64,000 bases of DNA from JAJPGZ01 sp038229295. GTDB lineage: Bacteria > Verrucomicrobiota > Verrucomicrobiia > Chthoniobacterales > UBA10450. Below, one piece after another: positions 9,159 through 17,983 of the stretch (the first letter of the stretch is position 1; each line of letters begins with the position of its first letter). The notes under the pieces were generated by a model. The model saw only the letters and a list, made by a program, of their open reading frames with translations, searched no databases and was not told where the DNA came from. A program made the position numbers and the translations under genes. The stretch is from NCBI GenBank assembly GCA_038229295.1, contig JBBROO010000005.1:1-64000 (forward strand). The letters run 5' to 3'.

Positions 9159-9938
9159 CTAACGAATGATCCCGCGCTCGGTTTGCTCGATGAACTCGAT
9201 GATTTGCACAATCTCGGCGCACGCCGGCAACTCTTTCCGCACCGCGTCGATGGCCTGACGCGTATTGTATTTCGACCGATAGATCAGTCGAAACGCCTCT
9301 TTGATTGACTTCACGCTTTCGGGCGAAAAATTATTGCGATCGAGTCCGACCAAATTCACCCCGCGAATCTCCGCCGGATTTCCGTCGGCGATCATGAATG
9401 GCGGAACGTCCTGCACGATCTTCGAGCAACCGCCGGTGATGGCGAAGCGTCCGATGCGACAAAACTGGTGCACCGCGGTCAGTCCACCCATCACAGCGTG
9501 GTCGCCGATCTGCACATGGCCGGCGAGCGTGCCGTTATTCGAAAAGACAACGCTGTCGCCGACGACGCAATCGTGTCCAATATGACTGTAAGCCAGAAAA
9601 TTTCCGCGATGGCCGATGCGCGTCTTGCCTTCCTTCGTGGTGCTGCGATTCACCGTCACGAACTCGCGAAAAGTATTTTCGTCGCCGATCTCGAGATACG
9701 TCGGTTCGCCCGCGTATTTCAAATCCTGCGTCTGCTGGCCGATGGAACAATATGCGTAAAATTTATTTCCCGCGCCCGCGCGCATCGGCCCCTCCAGCGT
9801 GACGTGGTGCTGCAACCAGCAATTTTCGCCTAACGAAATATTTTTGCCGACGATGCAATACGGCCCGACCACCGTGCCCGCACCGATTTCCGCGCTAAGA
9901 TCGACAATCGCCGTCGGGTGAATCTGCCCGTCGCTCAT
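9159..9938 (-). CDS. lpxA: Acyl-ACP--UDP-N-acetylglucosamine O-acyltransferase (LpxA)
   Basis: First enzyme of lipid A synthesis. It transfers an (R)-3-hydroxyacyl chain to UDP-GlcNAc. The 259-residue protein has the left-handed beta-helix hexapeptide pattern (IHPTAIVDLSAEIGAGTVVG, CWLQHHVTLEGPM) and the catalytic His region NFLAYSHIGHDCVVG. GLTAVHQFCRIGRFAITGG and a helical C-terminal domain follow. The start at 9938 (MSDGQIHPTAIV) was chosen because its ATG overlaps the stop of lpxC-fabZ as ATGA and matches the family N terminus. A longer in-frame start at 10004 would add 22 Arg-rich residues of no family resemblance. Confidence 0.94.
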   Translation of the reverse strand: MSDGQIHPTAIVDLSAEIGAGTVVGPYCIVGKNISLGENCWLQHHVTLEGPMRAGAGNKFYAYCSIGQQTQDLKYAGEPTYLEIGDENTFREFVTVNRSTTKEGKTRIGHRGNFLAYSHIGHDCVVGDSVVFSNNGTLAGHVQIGDHAVMGGLTAVHQFCRIGRFAITGGCSKIVQDVPPFMIADGNPAEIRGVNLVGLDRNNFSPESVKSIKEAFRLIYRSKYNTRQAIDAVRKELPACAEIVQIIEFIEQTERGIIR

Positions 9939-11257
9939 CGATCGAGAAACGTGAACATCAATTCGCCTTCGGACACGACCGCGTCGTTCACCACGCAATG
10001 GCATTTTGCTTTGGCCAACTTATCTCCGCGATTTTTTGTCAGCTCCGCGTGAATAAAAATCACGTCGCCCGGAAAGACCGGCTTGCGAAATTTTACATCG
10101 TCCGCGCTCATAAAATATCCGACACGGCTCGAAGTCTTCGCCAGCTTGAACAACAAAATACTCGCCACCTGCGCCATCGCTTCCACCTGCAACACTCCGG
10201 GCATGACCGGATGCCCGGGGAAATGTCCCTGGAAAAAAGGCTCGTTGATGGTCACCGTTTTGATCCCGATGATTTTCGTTTCGCCTTCAAAACCGACGAT
10301 GCGGTCGACCATCAGGAACGGATAACGATGCGGCAGAATTTGCAGCACTTCCTCCGCGCCAAGCCCGCCGTCGCCCGGCGGCATTAGTTTCGGAGTGGCG
10401 ATCGCGCTGCGGCGTGCGAGTTCTCGCGCCAGCGCGCGCGCTAATTCCGCATTCGCGCCGTGGCCGGGCTTGATCGCGATGATGTGTCCGTGAATACGAC
10501 GGCCGACCAGCGCCAGGTCGCCGATGATGTCGAGGATCTTATGCCTAACGAACTCATCTTCGAAGCGCATCGGCTCCTTGCTCAGCACGCTGTCGCCGCG
10601 GACTACGATTGCGTTCTCGAGGCTGCCGCCCTTGATCAGGTTCTTGTCCATTAACTCCTTCACGTCTTCGTAGAAAACAAACGTGCGCGCGGGCGCGATC
10701 TCCCGTTCGAAAATCGCCGGCGTGATTTCCGTGGACCAAAATTGCGTGAATCGATTGTTCGGGCCGGCCTGCGTGCACGAAATGCGAAACTTTGAATCCG
10801 GCAGCAGCACGAGGACCGATCCCGTTTTCGTTTCGATGTGCATGGGATCGCGCACGTCGAAATATTTTCGCGGCGCTTCCTGCGGCGTGATTCCCGCCCG
10901 TTTGATAAGATCGACATAGGAACGTGCGCTGCCGTCGCCGATGGGCGGTTCGTTCGCGTCCATTTCCACGACGGCGTTGTCCACGCCCATCGCCGAGAGC
11001 GCCGCCAAAACGTGTTCGACCGTATGCACACGCACCGAGCCTTCGCCGATCGTGGTCGAACGCTCGACCGTTTTCAGATTGTCGATCTTCGCGTCAATCG
11101 TCGGCTCATCCGCTAAATCTTTGCGTCGAAACTTTATCCCGTGATCGACCGGCGCCGCGTGCAACTTCAGCGAAACCTTTTCGCCGGTGTGCAATGACGT
11201 GCCGCTGAAGCTGGCCGTCTTGCCGACCGTGTTTTGAAACTCAGGCGTGGAAGCCAT
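9935..11257 (-). CDS. lpxC-fabZ: Bifunctional LpxC deacetylase - FabZ dehydratase fusion
   Basis: 440 residues joining two enzymes. The N-terminal part (1 to about 285) is the zinc deacetylase LpxC, which commits UDP-3-acyl-GlcNAc to lipid A. TVEHVLAALSAMG carries a zinc His (H82), and FVRHKILDIIGDLALVGRRI carries the second His/Asp set. The C-terminal part (about 300-440) is 3-hydroxyacyl-ACP dehydratase FabZ, with LPHRYPFLMVDRI and the catalytic His/Glu in FFQGHFPGHPVMPGVLQVE. The fusion is known from Bacteroidetes and is reported in several related phyla. Here it couples substrate withdrawal from, and commitment to, lipid A. Upstream of lpxA in the same operon. Confidence 0.95.
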   Translation of the reverse strand: MASTPEFQNTVGKTASFSGTSLHTGEKVSLKLHAAPVDHGIKFRRKDLADEPTIDAKIDNLKTVERSTTIGEGSVRVHTVEHVLAALSAMGVDNAVVEMDANEPPIGDGSARSYVDLIKRAGITPQEAPRKYFDVRDPMHIETKTGSVLVLLPDSKFRISCTQAGPNNRFTQFWSTEITPAIFEREIAPARTFVFYEDVKELMDKNLIKGGSLENAIVVRGDSVLSKEPMRFEDEFVRHKILDIIGDLALVGRRIHGHIIAIKPGHGANAELARALARELARRSAIATPKLMPPGDGGLGAEEVLQILPHRYPFLMVDRIVGFEGETKIIGIKTVTINEPFFQGHFPGHPVMPGVLQVEAMAQVASILLFKLAKTSSRVGYFMSADDVKFRKPVFPGDVIFIHAELTKNRGDKLAKAKCHCVVNDAVVSEGELMFTFLDR

Positions 11258-11298
11258 GCGCGCTAACTAACAAAGATTTCGCGCTCTGACCAGCGGCG

Positions 11299-12024
11299 TT
11301 ACTTTAATTCAATCTCGCCCGCATCGAACGCCATCATCTTGTCGATGTTCGTAACGCGCACTTGCTCCATCGCGCTTCCGCCATCCGCCCAGATGTCGAT
11401 CGCCTTCTCCCCGCTCTTCGTCGCCACCGCGCGGGCAAGTTGCGGAGATTCGATCACGCTAAAGAGCGGCAATCCATCCGCCGTCTTAACGAAAATATTT
11501 TCGTCTTCGAAAGCCACGGCAAGATCGACAATCAACTTTGCCTCTTTCGACAGCGGATTCGCCACCAGCTTCACTTGAATATGATCGGTCGCACTCGCGT
11601 CCGGCGGCGTCGCGGCTTTGCCTAAATCTTCCACCTTCATCCGCGCCACCATGAAACCGCGCGCGCGATATTTTCCGGCCGGCAAATCTTCATCGCGATC
11701 ATTCTTGCCGTCCCATTTCGTGATCAACGCATCCGCGCCGACATCGAATTCATCGACCTCGCCTTCCTGCACGAGCACGCGCACCAGTTTTCCGGCCGCA
11801 TCGTAAATCCCGAGACTGATTGTTCCCTCGAGCGGTGGCGGGAGAAAACTGATGCGAACACTGCGGACCGTCGATGCCGGCGCAGTCGCCGGAGTCGCAC
11901 TGGAAATTGGCGAGGTCGCCGCAGTTGGTGTCGCGCTGGCGCTCGGCGATGGAGTCGGAGATTCCTGCGCAGCCGCGACGAACGCACATAAAAACACACC
12001 GCCGATCGTTAATTGTTTAAACAT
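11299..12024 (-). CDS. Secreted protein with a FlgD-Ig-like domain
   Basis: 241 residues. A signal peptide (FKQLTIGGVFLCAFVAAAQE) is followed by a low-complexity Ser/Thr/Pro/Ala linker (about 20-50). Next comes a domain resembling the FlgD Ig-like fold of cell-surface proteins: GTISLGIYDAAGKLVRVLV, then TKWDGKNDRDEDLPAGKYRA. The C-terminal roughly 100 residues contain repeated Asp-rich strands and end AFDAGEIELK. It is probably periplasmic or surface-exposed; function unknown. It starts eight bases inside the GH57 gene's 3' end, so both are in one transcript. Confidence 0.65.
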   Translation of the reverse strand: MFKQLTIGGVFLCAFVAAAQESPTPSPSASATPTAATSPISSATPATAPASTVRSVRISFLPPPLEGTISLGIYDAAGKLVRVLVQEGEVDEFDVGADALITKWDGKNDRDEDLPAGKYRARGFMVARMKVEDLGKAATPPDASATDHIQVKLVANPLSKEAKLIVDLAVAFEDENIFVKTADGLPLFSVIESPQLARAVATKSGEKAIDIWADGGSAMEQVRVTNIDKMMAFDAGEIELK

Positions 12025-13585
12025 AATATCGCCAGTTCACGTCTGGAAAAAGATTATCGCGCGACTCACAGTCGGCCAAAAACGCAAGATCGACATCTTC
12101 ATTCGCCACGAACTGATCGTGCAATCGATTGAAACGATCAAGATGATCTAGCGTTCGCTTCGTCGCGTATTCGCGCGCTGTTCCAGTCTTCATCAGAAAC
12201 GCCCAATCGCTCGCCTGCGCGAGCAGAAGTTCGCGCGCGAGTTGCTTGAGGATGCGGTCCGCCGGTTCGTTTGTGTTTGTTGTATGCGCGTGTGCGATGT
12301 CGATCATGCGCTGCGCCGTCGCGTGCAGCCGCGGATAAATCCAGGCATTGCTCGAATCGAGCCAAACTTCGAGATGACCTTTGTCCCCCCAGGTCGACGC
12401 TGCTGGCTGCAACATTTGTTGAGTCGGATGACCTTGCAGAAACTCGCTCGGCGTCGTTAGGGCAAAATCTTTTTGATCGAACGCGACCTTGCGAATGAAG
12501 AGCTCGAGAAATTGCGGACCTTCGAACCACCAATGCCCAAACAACTCCGCGTCGAACGGCGCAACGATGATTGGATCGACATCGAGCGCCGCGAGTTCGC
12601 GAAGTTGTTCGCGCCGCCGATCCAAAAAATGTGTCGCGTGCGCGTCCGCCGCTTTTACGGCTGCTTCGCGATCGTAAAGTTCCTTGTCGATCTTGCCGCC
12701 GGTGATGCGGTGATATTTCACACCGGAAAACTTTCGCAGGCCGCGCGCGACTGGTCCGAGATGTTCCAGCGGAAGTTCCCAGCCGATGTCGCGATAAAAT
12801 TCCCGGTAAGCCGGATCGCCCGGATAACCTTCGGTCGCGCTCCAAACCTGCCGGCTGGAATCGCGGTCGCGCGCAAATGCGGCCGGACCTGCGGGCGTGT
12901 AACACGGCGCGTAGATCGCGCGACGCGGCCGCGGATTCGCGAACATCAATCCATGCGCGTCGAGAATGAACCAGCGGATGTTTGCTTCCTGCAAAATATT
13001 TTCCAAGCCGGGTGCGTAGGCGCACTCCGGCAACCAAAATCCCGTTGGATCGACATGGAAAAGATCGACATAAACATCTCGGCCTAACAACACTTGAGCG
13101 CGCTGCGCTTCGCGCGCATGCAGCGGCAACACCGCGTGCGTCGCCGCCGAAGCGATAATTTCAAGCGAACCGGTTTCGCGTTGCTCGCGAAAAGCCGCGA
13201 TCAAATCGCAATTCCATTCCTCGACGAAGAATCGCCGGCTTTCAGTGAACAACTCGCGGTAAAACTGCGCGAGACTGAGCAAGGTTGGATCTTCCTTCGC
13301 TCGTTCGCATTCGCGTTCCATCAGCTCGATCAAAAGATCGACATGATGGATGTAACGCTGGCGCAGCAAGTCGTCGCTCAGCATCGCGCAAAGCGTCGGC
13401 GTCAACGACAGGGTCAGCTTGAACGGCACGCCGTCGCGCTCGAGCCGCTGCATCATTCGCAACAGCGGGATATAGGTCTCGGTGATGGCTTCGAAGAGCC
13501 ATTCTTCCTCGAGAAAATGCTCGTGCTCCGGATGCCTAACGAAAGGCAAATGCGCGTGGAGAACGAGCGCTAGATAACCACCCAT
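12017..13585 (-). CDS. GH57 family 1,4-alpha-glucan branching enzyme-like protein
   Basis: 522 residues of the DUF1957/GH57 class, which forms alpha-1,6 branches in glycogen. The N terminus GGYLALVLHAHLPFVRHPE is the family signature. The putative nucleophile is the Glu in FWLPECAYAPGLE (about residue 185). The putative acid is the Asp in VAPFDAELFGHWWFEGPQFL (about 345-360). A C-terminal helical domain with SNAWIYPRLHATAQRM follows. Length agrees with bacterial GH57 branching enzymes (about 520). Seven word copies or variants occur in this gene. Cytoplasmic; other glycogen genes are not in the window. Confidence 0.88.
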   Translation of the reverse strand: MGGYLALVLHAHLPFVRHPEHEHFLEEEWLFEAITETYIPLLRMMQRLERDGVPFKLTLSLTPTLCAMLSDDLLRQRYIHHVDLLIELMERECERAKEDPTLLSLAQFYRELFTESRRFFVEEWNCDLIAAFREQRETGSLEIIASAATHAVLPLHAREAQRAQVLLGRDVYVDLFHVDPTGFWLPECAYAPGLENILQEANIRWFILDAHGLMFANPRPRRAIYAPCYTPAGPAAFARDRDSSRQVWSATEGYPGDPAYREFYRDIGWELPLEHLGPVARGLRKFSGVKYHRITGGKIDKELYDREAAVKAADAHATHFLDRRREQLRELAALDVDPIIVAPFDAELFGHWWFEGPQFLELFIRKVAFDQKDFALTTPSEFLQGHPTQQMLQPAASTWGDKGHLEVWLDSSNAWIYPRLHATAQRMIDIAHAHTTNTNEPADRILKQLARELLLAQASDWAFLMKTGTAREYATKRTLDHLDRFNRLHDQFVANEDVDLAFLADCESRDNLFPDVNWRYYV

Positions 13586-13616
13586 TGCAGACGCTTAATC
13601 TGCAATCGCTATTCGA

Positions 13617-14780
13617 TCAAAGCGTGCGGCAAAAATCCTGGAAGCGATCGAGACCTTTTTTGATGATGTCGATGCTGGTGGCGTAGCTGAGTCGCACCGT
13701 GCGATCATCGCCGAACGCCGCGCCGGGAACGACGGCTACGTTCGCCTTGCTCAGCAAACGGTCCGCGAAATTCTGCGACGTCAATCCGAGTTGGCTCACG
13801 TTAACGAGTACGTAAAACGCGCCCTCCGGTTTCACCGCGGTGATGTTCGGGATTTTCGAGATGCGATCGAACATGTAGTTGCGGCGCATGTCGAATTCTT
13901 CGCGCATGTCCGAGAGCGGTTGTTGGTCGCCCTTCAAGGCCGCGAGCGCGCCGCGTTGCGAAAACGACGAAGGATTCGCCGTGGTGTGGCTTTGCATGGA
14001 GTCGACCGCTTTCGCCACCGCTTCAGGCGCGGCGAGATAACCCAGCCGCCAACCAGTCATCGCGTACGATTTGCTGAAACCATTCACCGTGATCGTCAGA
14101 TCGTATGCTTCCTTCGAGATCGAGGCGACGCTGACATGCTTCACATCGTCATAAACCAGCTTCTCGTAAATTTCGTCGGACAAAATGTAAATGTCTTCCT
14201 CCGCCGCAACATCGACAATCGCCTGCATTTCTTCGCGCGTGTAAACGGAACCGCTCGGATTGCACGGGCTGTTGAGAATCAACATCTTCGTGCGCGGCGT
14301 CATCGCGTTTTCGAAATCTTCCGCGCTCATTTTCCACGCGTTGCGCTCCATCGTTGGCACGATGACCGGGTCAGCGCCGGCCAATCTCACCATGTCGGGA
14401 TAACTGACCCAATACGGCGCCGGAATGACCACTTCATCGCCCGGCTGACATGTTGCCATGATGGCGTTGTAACAGGAATGCTTCGCGCCGTTGCTCACCA
14501 CGATCTGACTCGCGCGATACGTTAGGCCATTGTCGGCCGCGAGCTTTTCCGCGATCGCCTGCCGCAATTCCGGAATGCCAGAGCTCGGCGTGTATTTAGT
14601 GAAACCTTGTTGCAGCGCTTCGATCGCCGCCTGCTTGATGTGCTCCGGCGTATCGAAGTCCGGTTCGCCCGCGCCGAATCCGCACACATCGATGCCTTCA
14701 GCCTTCATCGCCTTCGCTTTCGCGTCGATGGAGAGCGTGAGCGAGGGAGTCAGTTGAGCGGCGCGTTCGGAGATTTCCAT
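13617..14780 (-). CDS. Pyridoxal-phosphate aspartate aminotransferase (class I, AspC-Ib type)
   Basis: 387 residues. It transfers an amino group between aspartate and 2-oxoglutarate; some homologues also act on prephenate. Visible features are VVSNGAKHSCYNAIMATCQP (cofactor phosphate region), ILNSPCNPSGSVYTREEMQ, the DEIYEKLVYDD loop, and the PLP lysine in VNGFSKSYAMTGWRLGYLA (about residue 232). The start at 14780 (MEISERAAQLTPS) fits the family. A TTG at 14804 would add METTHKID, of which KID comes from a word copy that ends exactly on the ATG. Confidence 0.9.
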   Translation of the reverse strand: MEISERAAQLTPSLTLSIDAKAKAMKAEGIDVCGFGAGEPDFDTPEHIKQAAIEALQQGFTKYTPSSGIPELRQAIAEKLAADNGLTYRASQIVVSNGAKHSCYNAIMATCQPGDEVVIPAPYWVSYPDMVRLAGADPVIVPTMERNAWKMSAEDFENAMTPRTKMLILNSPCNPSGSVYTREEMQAIVDVAAEEDIYILSDEIYEKLVYDDVKHVSVASISKEAYDLTITVNGFSKSYAMTGWRLGYLAAPEAVAKAVDSMQSHTTANPSSFSQRGALAALKGDQQPLSDMREEFDMRRNYMFDRISKIPNITAVKPEGAFYVLVNVSQLGLTSQNFADRLLSKANVAVVPGAAFGDDRTVRLSYATSIDIIKKGLDRFQDFCRTL

Positions 14781-14819
14781 GTCGATCTTATGAGTAGTTT
14801 CCAAAATCAGGAGCGCACA

Positions 14820-15881
14820 TTATTGGCGACGGTAGAAGTTTTCAATCAAAGGTTTGAAATTGTTTTCGTCGACCCGGACGATTTTCATTTCGCGCTGCGC
14901 ATTTTCGACTGAATCGGAAGCGTGCGCCGCGTTCACCATAATGGTCTGGCCAAATTCCTTTCGGATCGATCCCGGCGGCGCTTTCGCCGGATCAGTCGGT
15001 CCGAGCACCTCGCGAATTTTGCGCACCGCGTCCTCGCCTTGATAAACAATCGCCACACATTTCTCGCTGCCGGGTTCTTCGCGTTTGTCTTTCGGCGTCT
15101 CGCTCGGTTTCGCGCCGGCCATAAACGCGACGATGTCTTCCCAGGCGCCGCGCCCCTTTTCCGGCCCAAGTTTTTCCTGCAGCACCGCCAGCACCGGTCC
15201 GTAAAATTCTTCGGCCTGCGCCACGCTCATGCGGTGCACTTTGAATCCGACAATATAGAGACCGGTGCGCGAAAAAACTTCGATCACGCCGCCCGGCCGC
15301 AAATTCGGAAATTTGAAATTGTCCGGCTTGATCAGCACCAACGTCTTCTCGATCTTCGCGCCTTCCGGATAATCGATGACCTGATCGAGAATGCCGCCGT
15401 CGGAATCGGAAAATTCCGCCCAAAGTTTTAAGTCCGCTTCCACCGCTTTCGGATCGAACTGCGTCAACACCGCTGGCTCGAAATACGTCGCCTTGCCCGC
15501 GTCGTCCGTGATGTAATCGCCAAACGTATCGCGAATCGTTTCGCCGCTCGTGCGCTCGTGCACGATGTGGCCGACCGCGGTGTGCATTTTCTCGACCGCG
15601 TTCTCGCCGCGAAACACCAGGAACATCACGCGCCGGTCAGTCGTGAAATTTTTCAGGACGTATTCGCGAATTAATTCCTGCGTCGCACGATGTCGCGCGT
15701 CCTTTTCCGTCACGATCGTTTCGGCATAGCGCTGCACCAATTCCGCGCTCGGCGCGAACATGCGCGACGCCACCAAATCGAGCGCCGTCCGCGAAATTAA
15801 TCGCGAAATAATTCCGCCGGTGCGCGATTTGCGCATCGAATACGGAGTCACGATGGCGTAGGAAAGTTCTGCGGTCGGCAT
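14820..15881 (-). CDS. Tandem nucleoside-diphosphate kinase domain protein
   Basis: 353 residues with two NDK-like halves. The C-terminal half (about 185-353) looks catalytic: TLVLIKPDNFKFPNLRPGGV, PGSIRKEFGQTIMVNAAHAS, where the His of the NxxHxSDS motif accepts the phosphate (about residue 327). The N-terminal half (1 to about 150) keeps the fold (YAIVTPYSMRKSRTGGIISR, GETIRDTFGDYITDDAGKAT) but has no NxxHGSD motif, so it should be inactive or regulatory. Normal NDKs are about 140 residues, so this is a duplicated, diverged form. It lies downstream of prmA on the same strand; a short hairpin (15899-15919) separates them. Confidence 0.82.
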   Translation of the reverse strand: MPTAELSYAIVTPYSMRKSRTGGIISRLISRTALDLVASRMFAPSAELVQRYAETIVTEKDARHRATQELIREYVLKNFTTDRRVMFLVFRGENAVEKMHTAVGHIVHERTSGETIRDTFGDYITDDAGKATYFEPAVLTQFDPKAVEADLKLWAEFSDSDGGILDQVIDYPEGAKIEKTLVLIKPDNFKFPNLRPGGVIEVFSRTGLYIVGFKVHRMSVAQAEEFYGPVLAVLQEKLGPEKGRGAWEDIVAFMAGAKPSETPKDKREEPGSEKCVAIVYQGEDAVRKIREVLGPTDPAKAPPGSIRKEFGQTIMVNAAHASDSVENAQREMKIVRVDENNFKPLIENFYRRQ

Positions 15882-15898
15882 GGCGGATTTCCACTGTA

Positions 15899-15919
15899 GC
15901 GGCGGTCTATGACCGTCGC
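15899..15919. other. Short hairpin between prmA and the NDK gene
   Basis: GCGGCGGTC and GACCGTCGC pair around a three-base loop, with one mismatch. It lies between the prmA stop and the NDK start. No T run. It may mark a processing or repeat element. Confidence 0.5.
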
Positions 15920-15920
15920 A

Positions 15921-16679
15921 TTAATTTTTCGCCAGAATCGCAACCCACTTTCCGCGGCGCCCTACGTCCAGGATGTCGATCTTATTTCGCTTCAACGCGC
16001 GCACGACATCGCGTTCCTGATTCCGCATGATGCCGGAAAGAATCAGGTAACGACTTCGCTTTAACCTCGGCAGAATTTCGATCAGCAGTTCGCTAAACAA
16101 GTTCGCCGTGACGATGTCGACTTGGCCGCCGTAGCCGCTTGCGCGAAGGCGGCTCTTGCGCGGAGATTTCCAGCTTCGCAGATCGACCAACTCAAACTTC
16201 ACCTTGTCGATCTTGTTTCGCCGCGCGTTTTCTTTAGCCGTCTTGATCGCCATCGCATCGTTATCAATTCCAATTGCGCATTTCGCTCCGAGACATCGCG
16301 CCGCCAGCGCGAGAATTCCGCTGCCGGTTCCAAGATCGACAACGAAATCTCCCGCGCGAACAATCCGCTTCAGCAATCGCAACGACAGCGCAGTCGTGGC
16401 GTGATCACCGGTGCCGAAAGCCAGACCCGCCGGAATCGTTAATCGCCGTTTTCCGATCTTGATCGGTTTCGTTTTCTGATTTTGCTCGAAGCGTTTCAGC
16501 CGCTCGATCCGTCCGCCGAACTCCTTTAACTGATCGCGCGAATCGCAGACGATTTCGATTTGCAATAGCTTTCGATCCACCCGCTCGATCACCGCCAGTT
16601 TGTCGCCGAAGTGCGCTTGCAACTCTTCTTCGTTATCGATCCACCACTGCGGAGTCGCTAGCCGTCGCCACAAATACAT
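15921..16679 (-). CDS. prmA: Ribosomal protein L11 methyltransferase-like enzyme
   Basis: 252 residues, a cytoplasmic SAM-dependent methyltransferase. The SAM site VVDLGTGSGILALAARCLGA (about 110-130), acidic IGIDNDAMAIKTAKENARRN, and the family motif IVTANLFSELLIEILPRL (NLxxxxL-type catalytic loop) all match PrmA. The N-terminal substrate-recognition domain (1-90) is present but short. ATG start at 16679. Upstream is a perfect 8-bp hairpin (16697-16715) and a divergent dioxygenase gene. The gene carries word copies at 15974, 16205 and 16332. Confidence 0.85.
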   Translation of the reverse strand: MYLWRRLATPQWWIDNEEELQAHFGDKLAVIERVDRKLLQIEIVCDSRDQLKEFGGRIERLKRFEQNQKTKPIKIGKRRLTIPAGLAFGTGDHATTALSLRLLKRIVRAGDFVVDLGTGSGILALAARCLGAKCAIGIDNDAMAIKTAKENARRNKIDKVKFELVDLRSWKSPRKSRLRASGYGGQVDIVTANLFSELLIEILPRLKRSRYLILSGIMRNQERDVVRALKRNKIDILDVGRRGKWVAILAKN

Positions 16680-16696
16680 GATCAGTTTGACTGTAG

Positions 16697-16715
16697 GGGA
16701 AGCTGTTAGCTTCCC
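16697..16715. other. Perfect hairpin between divergent prmA and dioxygenase genes
   Basis: GGGAAGCT / AGCTTCCC with a three-base loop, just before the dioxygenase GTG start. Could be a regulator site or a dispersed repeat fragment. Confidence 0.5.
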
Positions 16716-16723
16716 ATCCTCTC

Positions 16724-17653
16724 GTGAACCTTCGCGGCATCCATCATATCACCGCCATCGCGACCGAGCCGCAAAGCAATCTCGATTTCTACGCACGCGT
16801 GCTCGGACTGCGTTTCGTCAAACGCACCGTCAACTTCGACGATCCCTCCGCGTATCATTTCTATTTCGGCGATCGAACCGGACGACCGGGAACAGCCATC
16901 ACATTTTTCCCCTGGCCGGGCGCGCGTCGCGGCACGCGCGGCGTTGGCCAAGTAGTCGCGACCAGTTTCGCAATTTCAACTGCATCGCTCGACTACTGGA
17001 AATCGCGCTTCAAAGAGCATCACGTCTTGTGTGAAGAAACGGGAACGCGTTTTGGCGACGCCGTTTTACGCCTGACGGATCCGGACGGCTTGCTCATTGA
17101 ATTAATTTCATCCGCGCACTTGGACGATGTCGATCTTGCGTACGATGGCGAAGTGCCGCGCGAGTTCGCCATTCACGGATTTCATTCGCCCACGCTCGAA
17201 GTGCAAAGCGCGCCGCTCACGGTACAGTTGCTGCAAACACTCGGGTTCGAGTTGAGCGCCGAAGAAAAAGCGCGAAAAAGATTTTCGGTGAATGAAAGAT
17301 CGACAAGTGGACACCTCGACCTGGTCGAGCGTCCGGATGGACATTTCGGTGTGAACTCAGCGGGAACAGTCCACCACATCGCGTTTCGTTGCGCGGATGA
17401 AGCCGAGCAATTGCACTGGCGAAATCAACTTGTCGACCTTGGCCTGCACGTCACGCCGGTGATCGATCGCCAATATTTTCATTCCATTTATTTTCGCGAA
17501 CCCGGCGGAATTTTGTTTGAGATCGCGACCGAAGCTCCCGGCTTCACCGCTGATGAACCGGTCGAAGAGCTCGGCCAGAACTTGAAGCTACCGCCGCAAT
17601 ACGAAGCGCATCGCGCCGAGATCGAGCGATCGCTCCCGCCGGTAAAAATATGA
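16724..17653 (+). CDS. VOC-family ring-cleaving dioxygenase homologue (MhqO-like)
   Basis: 309 residues with two vicinal-oxygen-chelate modules, as in MhqO/LinE-type enzymes that open hydroquinone or catechol rings. The metal ligands are probably the His of GIHHITAIAT (residue 6 or 7), the His of VHHIAFRCAD (near 215) and the Glu of GGILFEIATEAPGF (near 266). Substrate cannot be assigned. Start is GTG at 16724, placed by the family N terminus MNLRGIHHIT. A weak hairpin (17660-17678) follows the stop. Confidence 0.86.
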   Translation: MNLRGIHHITAIATEPQSNLDFYARVLGLRFVKRTVNFDDPSAYHFYFGDRTGRPGTAITFFPWPGARRGTRGVGQVVATSFAISTASLDYWKSRFKEHHVLCEETGTRFGDAVLRLTDPDGLLIELISSAHLDDVDLAYDGEVPREFAIHGFHSPTLEVQSAPLTVQLLQTLGFELSAEEKARKRFSVNERSTSGHLDLVERPDGHFGVNSAGTVHHIAFRCADEAEQLHWRNQLVDLGLHVTPVIDRQYFHSIYFREPGGILFEIATEAPGFTADEPVEELGQNLKLPPQYEAHRAEIERSLPPVKI

Positions 17654-17659
17654 ACGACG

Positions 17660-17678
17660 CGTCTTTCGGAAAAAGACG
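17660..17678 (+). terminator. Weak hairpin after the dioxygenase gene
   Basis: A seven-base perfect stem (CGTCTTT / AAAGACG) with a five-base loop ends seven bases after the dioxygenase stop codon. No T run follows, so a role in termination is weakly supported. It abuts the left arm of the next inverted repeat. Confidence 0.3.
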
Positions 17679-17761
17679 TTGTAGCTGCCGCCGTCGCTGG
17701 CGGCAGGGCGCAGCGCGAGAACACGCACTCATCTGCCGCCAGAGACGGCGGCAGCTACAAC
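17678..17761. repeat. Inverted repeat, GTTGTAGCTGCCGCC family
   Basis: Two 29-base arms (17678-17706 and 17733-17761) are inverted copies with one mismatch, separated by 26 bases. The same arm sequence recurs once, as a half element, at 54039-54066. This shows a dispersed palindromic repeat rather than a local hairpin. No coding capacity. Confidence 0.8.
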
Positions 17762-17790
17762 AGGGTTGTTAGATCGACAATTAACTTCGC

Positions 17791-17907
17791 TGTCATCCTG
17801 AGCGAAAGCGAAGGACCTCACAGCCTGCGAAACGGTCACACAATCTGGACAGCGTAATCAATCAGTTTGTGGGAGGTCCCTCGCCGTCTGCGCGGCTCGG
17901 GATGACA
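17791..17907. repeat. MITE-like element, copy 1
   Basis: A 117-bp intergenic element. It begins TGTCATCCTGAGCGAAAGCG and ends in the inverted form, CTCGGGATGACA. The interior contains GTAATCAATCAGTTTG, also found inverted in copy 5 at 60291-60398. It lies between the dioxygenase and DAHP synthase genes. Confidence 0.78.
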
Positions 17908-17983
17908 AATAATACTGGTTTTGCGCTACAGAGTTGAGGTTGACCGCGGGGCGTTCGTCCCGCTAAGTAACCATCTTTCCGCC

